From Acetivibrio sp964564015 (GTDB taxonomy: Bacteria > Bacillota > Clostridia > Acetivibrionales > Acetivibrionaceae): a DNA stretch of 64,000 nucleotides. Made by a program: the position numbers and the translations under genes. The notes under the pieces were generated by a model, which did no database searches, had not been told where the DNA came from, and was given only the letters and a program-made list of their open reading frames with translations. How positions within the stretch are numbered: the stretch's first letter is position 1; each line of letters starts with the position of its first letter. The DNA is taken from contig CAZLZR010000004.1 of assembly GCA_964564015.1 (NCBI GenBank), positions 85,964 to 149,963 of the forward strand, read 5' to 3'. Positions 53,577-62,600 of this stretch are shown here, one piece after another.

Positions 53577-54383
53577 ATGAATAGAAAAAAATCCGCTTTG
53601 TTGGCGCTTTTGTTATGTTTGTTATTTGCCGTTTTGTTAACTTCGAACATGCAGACTAATTACGCTGCACAACAGAGCAATGATCAAATCACTATTCTAC
53701 TGGACGGAGAAAAGCTTACATTTGATGTCGAACCATACATAAAGGATGGAAGGACACTTGTACCATTTAGAGGAATACTTGAAGCATTAGGCGCAGAAGT
53801 AATATGGAATCCAACTGAAAGATCTGTAACTGCAAAGAGTGCAAATACAGAAGTTTATTTAAAAATTGGTTCAGTTGATACTTTGGTTAATGGCGAAGAG
53901 GTGGTTATTGACGTACCGGCTGAAATTAAGAGTGATAGGACTTTTGTTCCGTTAAGGTTTGTATCGGAAAACCTTGGTGCAACAGTTGGATGGGACGGTA
54001 CAACAAGGACGGTAGCAATTGCTACAAAGACTTTGGTTGTTGAACCTATTGATGATCCGGGTACTCTTAAAATCGGTGATGTTTTTGATAATGGTAAAAT
54101 TCAAATTGTAATTGATAAAGTAGAAATATCAAATGAAGATGAGAAGTTATATTTATACGGAAGAGTTAGTTTTAATGATAATAAGATACTCTTAGGTGTT
54201 GAGAATACCAATGAATATACAGAATATGCTTTTTTCGATTCTTATGGGGAAGAAAAAGATGGTATGAAGAGTTTTACTGCATCTGCTACATGGGAATTTG
54301 CAAGGTACAATGCAAAAAAAGTTATTGTAACTGTTATTTCACAAGATGGTGAGCGTGAAAAAGTAGTTGAAATAAGAGTATAG
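53577..54383 (+). CDS. Exported copper-amine-oxidase-N domain protein
   Basis: 268 residues. Signal peptide ends about residue 31 (NYAA). Two tandem Cu_amine_oxidN1 stalk motifs: DGRTLVPFRGILEALGAEVIWN and SDRTFVPLRFVSENLGATVGWD. The rest is a beta-rich domain of unknown type. Such stalks are common in clostridial secreted proteins and are not by themselves amine oxidases. AGGGGGGAG site. A related stalk occurs in the pseudogene at 15434-16994. It is 38 bases before the vWA gene and may be co-transcribed. Confidence 0.88.
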   Translation: MNRKKSALLALLLCLLFAVLLTSNMQTNYAAQQSNDQITILLDGEKLTFDVEPYIKDGRTLVPFRGILEALGAEVIWNPTERSVTAKSANTEVYLKIGSVDTLVNGEEVVIDVPAEIKSDRTFVPLRFVSENLGATVGWDGTTRTVAIATKTLVVEPIDDPGTLKIGDVFDNGKIQIVIDKVEISNEDEKLYLYGRVSFNDNKILLGVENTNEYTEYAFFDSYGEEKDGMKSFTASATWEFARYNAKKVIVTVISQDGEREKVVEIRV

Positions 54384-54421
54384 ATATAATAGAGGCAAAT
54401 AAAAAGGGAGGATGATAATGT

Positions 54422-56386
54422 ATGAAAAGACTTTTTTCGTTAGTATTAATTTTTACTATAGTATTCTCAACACAAGTTATTTTTGCAGCTGATGGTACGG
54501 GAAAGAGAGAGACTGCCACCAAGGTTAAGTATTTATCCACACAACCACTTAGTTATAAGCAAGATAGTGATATAGTAATTGACAAAATAAAAAAAGATAA
54601 GGAAATATCAATATTGGTGGACTCTTCTTCAGGAATGAATGAGTATGTAAAAGATAACCCGAGTCCTTTTGATTATGCACTGTTTTCGGGTAGTACGACT
54701 GAGGATTTGGTAATGAATAGTTCAGATATCAATATTACTGGAAGCGTGCATGGGAACAAAAGCGTTGAAATGAATTTGGGTTCTATTACAGTTGAGGGAA
54801 GCATTGAAGCTGTTGAGAAGGTAACTATATCTAAAGGTAAAAAAGTAAATAAAAAAGATAATGCATCTTTTGTTGGGATGCAAGACCTTTCTGGTGAATT
54901 TAGGGTTGATGCAATGTATAATGATGGGTATTATATAGCTAAAGGAGAGCCCACTCCTGATTTTGGCGATGGTGTGGATGTTTATGATGTGTCTGGTGAA
55001 AAACCAGCTTGGAATATTAATGGTAGTAAACTTGTTTTACCTGAGGGAAAAACTATTTATGTTGAAGGGGATCTTACATTAAGTCTTAGTGAAATATCAG
55101 GAGAGGGATTTATTGTTGCAACAGGGACTATTAGTATTAACGTATCTAAATTTACAAGTAAGGATATAGGTATCTATTCGGTAAATGGTGATGTTAATTT
55201 TTATATTGGCACAGTTAGCGAAGATGGCGGTGTTGGTCTTTATGGATTGGTGTACGCTCCTAAAGGAACAGTTGTAGCTAATACATCAGCTTTTAATATG
55301 GAGGGATGTGTTGTCGCTCAAAACATTGAGTCTGGGTCTGGAGGATTTAAAATTAAATATAATGACTCATTGGGCACAGTGGAAAAGATAAAAACGTATG
55401 AAGACGATATAAGAACTATAGCAGTAGCTAGAGAGTCAATAAAGAATTTTGTGGAAGAACTTAAAGAAAGTTATTCAGAATCAGATATTAAGGTAAATAT
55501 TATAACATATGATGAAAAAGCAAGAATTGGTTTAGAAAAATACAATATCACTGATCGTACTTTGGATGAATTTAACGAATATGTTAACCATATTGATTTA
55601 AGTGATAAAGAAGGTGCTAATTTAGGTGATGGACTTAGAATTGCACACTATAATATGGATCCTAACGCAGATAAGTACATTGTAGTATTTTCAGCAATAG
55701 ATCCTAATAGATGGACAAAAAATGAGGCACCAGGTAATTTTAAGCTTGATAATGGAGAAGAAGTAGGCGATACTTTGATAATGAATACAGGTGGTGATCA
55801 GGCTATTGATTATTCCAAAGAAGCCGCTGGTTTGATAAAATCAAGTGCGAGAAAATCTTTCTTTATAGATGTAAATCCTGGGGAAACATTAGGAAGTTTA
55901 AGTGGTATAGCAGAAGCTGCTGGTGGTGAATTATTTAATCCTGAAGCTAAATCAGAGCCAGATAAAACAGACTTTGAAAGCGAGCTTAATGATGATCTTA
56001 TTAATAGTATTTTTGGTACTATTATTAATGATGCATCGTACCTGGAACCAAAGGTTACGGTTTCATTTACTGAAAAAATACCGATGGATAGGGTCGATGT
56101 AATTGAGGCTGATGACTTTGATGCTATTACTGCCACTGGTGATTTAGTACTTAAGAGTATTGATAAAGTTAATGTAATTCCAGTAGTGGGTGAAGACAAA
56201 GTAAAAATCGAATTAGGTGATATAGGAATTAAGGTTAAGTATGAACAAATAGGTAAAACCACTTATCCAGTAATTCCTGCAACATATACTATTACTAATC
56301 CAGTAAATGATGAGGTTGTTGGACAAAGAGTCATTGACATAAGCGCTTTGGATGTAGAAGTTGAATGGACTATTGATATTCAATAA
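54422..56386 (+). CDS. Secreted von Willebrand A protein with a large insert
   Basis: 654 residues. Signal peptide (about 1-22). The vWA domain starts at ISILVDSSSGM (67-72) and resumes near residue 320-340 (TIAVARESIKNFVEEL, VNIITYDEKARIG, GANLGDGLRIAHYN at about 398). Between lie about 260 residues of a bactofilin/polymer-forming-like beta domain (SDINITGSVHGNKSVEM, TIYVEGDLTLSLSEI). Metal site positions are altered: the last Ser of DxSxS is Gly, and the usual Thr before NLGDGL is Ala, so metal-dependent adhesion may be lost. AGGGAGG site. Possible surface adhesin. Confidence 0.75.
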   Translation: MKRLFSLVLIFTIVFSTQVIFAADGTGKRETATKVKYLSTQPLSYKQDSDIVIDKIKKDKEISILVDSSSGMNEYVKDNPSPFDYALFSGSTTEDLVMNSSDINITGSVHGNKSVEMNLGSITVEGSIEAVEKVTISKGKKVNKKDNASFVGMQDLSGEFRVDAMYNDGYYIAKGEPTPDFGDGVDVYDVSGEKPAWNINGSKLVLPEGKTIYVEGDLTLSLSEISGEGFIVATGTISINVSKFTSKDIGIYSVNGDVNFYIGTVSEDGGVGLYGLVYAPKGTVVANTSAFNMEGCVVAQNIESGSGGFKIKYNDSLGTVEKIKTYEDDIRTIAVARESIKNFVEELKESYSESDIKVNIITYDEKARIGLEKYNITDRTLDEFNEYVNHIDLSDKEGANLGDGLRIAHYNMDPNADKYIVVFSAIDPNRWTKNEAPGNFKLDNGEEVGDTLIMNTGGDQAIDYSKEAAGLIKSSARKSFFIDVNPGETLGSLSGIAEAAGGELFNPEAKSEPDKTDFESELNDDLINSIFGTIINDASYLEPKVTVSFTEKIPMDRVDVIEADDFDAITATGDLVLKSIDKVNVIPVVGEDKVKIELGDIGIKVKYEQIGKTTYPVIPATYTITNPVNDEVVGQRVIDISALDVEVEWTIDIQ

Positions 56387-56403
56387 TTAGAATTTGATTT
56401 AAT

Positions 56404-56438
56404 AAAAAAAGGCTGTGATTAGATCACAGCCTTTTTTT
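56404..56438 (+). terminator. Rho-independent terminator
   Basis: AAAGGCTGTGAT pairs with ATCACAGCCTTT over a four-base loop, followed by TTTTTT. Ends the vWA unit. Confidence 0.85.
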
Positions 56439-56542
56439 AACCTCATAAACGTTATGTCAAATGAACTTTTTTGTGTTAAAATCTTTTGGTATTCTTTCGG
56501 TACTATTTCGGAAATCTTTCGGTAATTAGTTGATTTTTTTTG

Positions 56543-56572
56543 TTTACAAAAATAGTAACTAAAAGGTATACT
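56543..56572 (+). promoter_or_regulatory. Sigma-A-type promoter of the giant RHS gene
   Basis: TTTACA at 56543-56548, 18-base spacer, TATACT at 56567-56572. Upstream, CTTTCGGTA is repeated at about 56495 and 56514 with a partial third copy between, which could be a regulator site. Confidence 0.5.
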
Positions 56573-56614
56573 ATATTTGATTTGAAAAATTAAGATTATT
56601 TGGGGGTAAAGGAA

Positions 56615-59600
56615 TTGAATAATAAGAAAATGTTATCGTTTGTTATTTTGTGTGCTTTTTTTGTGCAACTTGTTTTTTGTATTGTGCTGAGTACACCAGC
56701 ATATGCGGAAGAACTTAGTCCTAGTGTAGAATCAAGTATAATTGGAGATGTAAATGGAGATGGAAGTAGGAACAGCATAGATTTTGCCCTTATGAGAATG
56801 GTACTTCTGGGTATGAAAGATGATTTTCCAGTTTCAAATACAGTATGGGCTTCTGATGCTGATGGAAATGGAAAATTTAATAGTATAGACTTTGCATATA
56901 TAAGAATGTTGTTGTTAGGAATAATTGATGAGCTACCGGCAGAAAAGAAAAATGTGACACCTACCACAATTATAACATCAACACCAGAGAAAACTCCTAC
57001 ACCAAGACCAACACCGACAATAACACCTGCTATACCGACATTTACACCAACAGTGACAGGTGATTTGGATACAGAAAAACCAACAGTACCTCAAGATTTT
57101 CATTACATAACAAAGACAGAATCAATGGTAATATTGGCATGGAAAGAATCAACAGATAATGTTGGAGTTAAAGGTTATGATGTATTTGTAGATGATAAAT
57201 GCTATGCTTCAGTAACTGGAGATGGATGTATCATAGAGGATTTAGATGAAAACTCAACGTATGTCTTTTCAGTTAAGGCAAAAGATGCAGCAGGAAATTA
57301 TTCTGATTCAACGGAGTATATTGTACTTACAACAATGGAATCGAAAAAGTTAAATAAATTTAAAAAAGTTGTTGGCGGATATAATCATGCTATTGCTTTA
57401 AATGAAGATGGAACTGTATGGGCATGGGGATCTAATTCATGGAAACAGTTAGGAAATGGAAATGATGATACATATAGTGTTGTTCCAGGCAAAGTAATTA
57501 ACTTAACGGATATAAAAGATATCTCAGCAGGGGGTAACCATAATTTAGCATTAAGAAAGGATGGTACAGTATGGGCGTGGGGAGCAAATCATTCTCGTCA
57601 ATGCGGTGTAGAAAATGATAAGAATAGGTTTAAAATATCTACTCCCATAAAGGTAAATGGATTAACAGATGTAAAGCAATTATGTGCAACATATGATGGA
57701 AGTTATGTATTAAAAAATGATGGAACAATATGGTCATGGGGCGACTATAATGAAATACCAACAAAGTTAGAACAGTTTTCAGACGTAAAAAGTATTTCGT
57801 CAAATTTTTACCGTATCTATGTTATAAAAAATGATGGCACTATTTTGGAGTACAATGAAAATTCTATTTCAGATGAATTTAAATTTACTAACGCTAAAAA
57901 AGTTGTAGGCGAGGACGGGCATGTTGTTGCAATGGATTGTAATGGAAATGCTTGGTATAAATTATATAAAAAAGATCCTATAAAGGTTCCAAATCTATTA
58001 AACATAATTGATGTTACTGTAAATTCTGATGAATATGCATTTTTATTAAAGGATGGAACGGTATGGACATGGAGAGAAAACGAAGCGAGTTTGTTCTTTA
58101 ATGGTGACAAAAATATGCTGCCAGTTAAAAAAGAAAAATTAGATAGTATTGTAAGTATTAGTTCTAGAGTACAGAGTTCATTTGCTATAAGAGAAGATGG
58201 TTCAATTTTTGCATGGGGTGTTAATGGAGAATGGAATCAGGGAAATGGATTGTCAATACAAAATTATCCAACAAAAGTAGGTATGTACATACCTAAATAT
58301 AAGGATAACACGGTAAAAATAGCATATAATGATAGTTGTGGTAAATACCAAGTTAATGAAGACGGTACTGTAGAGTACATTCAAAAAGGTACATATGGCT
58401 CAAATATTAATTTGAACGGCTTGTCGGATGTAATAGATATATTTGCAGGAAATGATTATATATTGGCTTTAAAAAGTGATGGAACAGTATGGGCTTGGGG
58501 AGCAAATAAATTTGGTCAACTTGGCGATGGTACAACAGTAGATAGAATGTCACCTGTAAAAGTGACAAATTTATCTGAAATAATTGAAATAAAAACAAGT
58601 GTTACAAATCAAAGTGATTTCTGTTCATTTGCAATAAAAAGAGATGGAACAGTGTGGGCATGGGGAAAAAATGACAAAGGACTATTGGGAGATGGAACAA
58701 ATACTAATAGAGAAACTCCAGTAGAATTAACTGATGTAGAAGGAAGAGTATTATCAGAAATAGTTGATATAAAGCTTAGTAATAGTCATATATTGGCATT
58801 AAGAAATGACGGAACAGTGTTTACATGGGGAAAGAATGAATATGGTCAACTTGGTGATGGAACGACAATAGAAAGATACAAACCTGATATAGTAACAAAT
58901 CTGTCAAGAGTTATATCTATAGCAGCTAGGTATAATGGTTCATTGGCGTTGAAAAATGATGGTACTGCATGGGGATGGGGCTCAAACATAACAGGAGCAT
59001 TAGGGATAGGTAATAACACTGTATGCTATAACCCTACTAGAGTTATTGGATTGAATAATATAGTTGCAATAGACGAAGAGTTTTCTGCGTCAACAACATT
59101 CATTACCCAAGACATGTCAATGTGGAAATGTGGTTATGTAACTGGTTATATTTTCACACCAGTGCGCGTAGCACTGGAAAACGATGCAAACCTAAGGTAC
59201 ATAACAATAAACAACAGCTTCCTTGAGTCCTTTGATGAAGACATCACTGAGTACAATGTAATTCTGCCAGTTGGCACAACCTCTGCTCCAAATATAGGAC
59301 TTAGATTGTACCACCCCTACGCAACATACAATATAGTTCAACCAGACACTGTAGATGGAATCGCCATAATCGAAGTAACGGCATGGGATGGTGAAACAAA
59401 GAAAACCTACAAAATTAAATTCAATCAGCCAGAGTTTGCTGAATACAAAGAAAGCTATCACTTTGGTGAAAGTGGAACAGGAGCATCGGGTAACTTCTCT
59501 CGTACTTACACTGACATGACAGCAGATGCACCAGGCTTTGAAATTGCATTTAGCAGAACCTACAACTCAAAGAACATGAAAGTTGGAGGGTTTGGTAGAG

Positions 59601-62600
59601 GCTGGACTTTCGGATTTGAATCAAAAATTGAAGATACAGGGTACATTGGAGTTAAACAAATAACTTTACCGGATGGAAGTGTAAATCTCTACGAGTGGAG
59701 CGGAAGTGAATATGTTGCTGAAAATAGCAGGAATAAATTAACTATGAATTCAGAAGACACATTCCTCCTTACGACAAAGGATCAATATACATACCACTAC
59801 GATGAATATGGACATCTTGATTGGATGAAAGACAGGAACGGAAATACAGTTTCAATAAAGGTCAGTTCTAATGGAAAGGTAAATTCTGTAACAGATCAAA
59901 CTGGCAGAACGTATAATATAACTTATGAAAATGGTTTTATACGTTACATAACTGATGTTGAAGGTGGCAGACAGGTAGAGTACCAGTATAAGAACGATAA
60001 CTTATGGTATGTAAAAGATGCTTGTGGCATACTTACACAGTATGCGTATAGTCAGTATACATTTGATGATAAAATAGGCCCTGTTAGCATATTGTGTCAG
60101 GTTCGTGATAAGGATGCCAATGCATTGGAAGCGATTGATTGTTATGAAACAGGCGAGAATAAGGGGAAAGTATGGAAAACTTATGACCGCAATGGCAATG
60201 AATTAACATATGAATATTTCCCTAATGAATCAAGAAATACAATAACCGATTCAAAAGGAAAAAGGACAAGCTATTGGTATGATGAAAGCTATTATAATGT
60301 TGTAACCATTGATTCAGAAGGTGGATTTAGCAAGACAACCTATAGTGTTGATGAAAATGGTGAAAACAAATACGGCGAAGCTGAAGCTGTGCTAGATAGA
60401 AATGGAAATAAGACAATCTACGAAAGAGATGCTGAAGGAAATATAACAAAAGTTACCAACCCTGACTTGACCATAAAAGAATATGATTATGACTCTCGCA
60501 ACAATCTTATCTGGGAGAAGGATGAAGAGGGTAATTTCACATTCTATGTTTATGAGGAAAATTTGCTAAAACAAAAGGCAACACGTTTGGAAAAGCTGAC
60601 TTCTACCGATAGGAGCAGTTATCCAAGAGTTAGCGATATTAATACTGATGGGTACTCCATTGTTGACTATGACTACTATAATTATTCTTCAACACCAAAC
60701 AATGATAGTACATACAAGGTTTATGGCTTACTTAAGACACAAACTCAAAGTACTGGATCAGAAAATATTGTAAATGAGTACAAATATCATGCAAACGGAA
60801 ATGTAAAATCTGTTAAAAACCCTCAGACAAGTGAGTTGACCATCTACAGTGATGTGGATTACACTCCTGAATATGGCTGGATGTTGACCGAAACATTGCC
60901 TTCAGGAAATACTACTGAATATCATTATAATGATAACGGACAACTAATTGAAACCTTGATTATGGATGCAAAAGATGCTTTCAAAGCAAGCCATTCTGTA
61001 ATTGTATATGACAGCTGTGGCAGAAAGCAACAAGAAGTATCAGCCAATCTCTATGATGAATTCATAGCAGGGGGCAATGCTCCTGACATCGGTACAAGGT
61101 ATTCATATAACTCTTCATGGCAGTTGGAAAGTATTACTGATGCGGAGGGCAATGTTACAAAATATCATTCCTACGATATTTACGGTAATGCTGTGGTTGA
61201 AGAAAAACCTAATGGTGGGGTATATAAATATGAATTTGATTCCTTTAGTAGGCTTTTGAAGGTGTGGTTCAAGGACACAATGGACACAGCAGATGACAAG
61301 TATTTGTTGTTGTCGGAGTATTCCTATACTGCGGCACAAAATCCTGTTAAAGTCGAATTGAGGCATTTAGATGCCAGCAAGACTGCTAGAACAGCATATT
61401 ATAGCGATTATGCAGGAAGAACCACAAAGATTGTTTATCCTGTTGATGCGAAAGGCGTAAGTTCCTTCACTCAGGCAAGCTATTATGGAAATGGTAAATT
61501 AAAAGAGTCTACCGATAGAAACGGTTACACTACATATTTCAATTACGACCTATTTGATGTATCAAGCGGGCAAAGATATGATGAAAAATGGACTCCAGTT
61601 GAAATTAATGGTGAGGAAGTAAAATACAATTATTCAAAAGTGTATTACGATAATGCCGGAAGAGCAGTTGAGGAGTGGACAGGTGTTGGAACAGTTGATG
61701 AAGGTGGCGGATTGGTTGATAAAGATGCGTATCCGTCAAAATACATAAAGAAGACAACTGGCTACTATAAAGATGGAAAAATTAGCAGTGTTCTATACAA
61801 TGATGGCAGAAGAGCAGATTACGGATATGACACGGACAGAAATCTCAATAAGGAGATTACAAAGAAGAATGACACGGAAAGCATTACAGTGGAGTACATA
61901 AACAATTACCTTGGGAAGCCAGAGAGTAAAAAGCTCCATATAAATAAAGGAGATATTTATCCTAATACATACTCCAACAATAGTGACGAAATAGTTGAAA
62001 CAGCTTATACCTACGACAAAGAAGGTAATTTGAAGACAATAGAAATAGATGATGTGTATACCGAAGAGGACGCAACCGATACACATGTAATTACGTATAC
62101 TTATGATAATTTAGGCAGAAATACAGGTACTGAGGAGTATGTTGTAACTGAGGACGGAACTGTAAAGAAACTGACAAATAAAGTTACTCTCAACTGGGAA
62201 GGTAAGCCAGTTACTGTTCAACAACTAGAAGATGATGTTGTAAAAAGGACAACCACCAATCACTACAATCAAAGAGGCTTCCTTGATACTGTAACGGACG
62301 CAATGCCAGCATCTAAAACAGGTGTTACCTATTACGGCTATGACCGTGGAGGAAGAAAGGTTTGCGAGGTAGCACCAAAGGATTATATTGCCGGCAAGTC
62401 CATAGAGGATTTGAACAGAACAGTTTATGAATATGATTTGCTTGACAGGGTTGTAACAGTTTCATATAACGGACGTATCGGGTATTTTGATGAAAGTGGA
62501 AATTGGGTTGAGCCGACAGAAGCGGTTAGTATAGTGCAAAAATCATATACTTATGACAAAAATGGCAATGTACTGACAGAGGTTGATGCAGAAGGCGATG

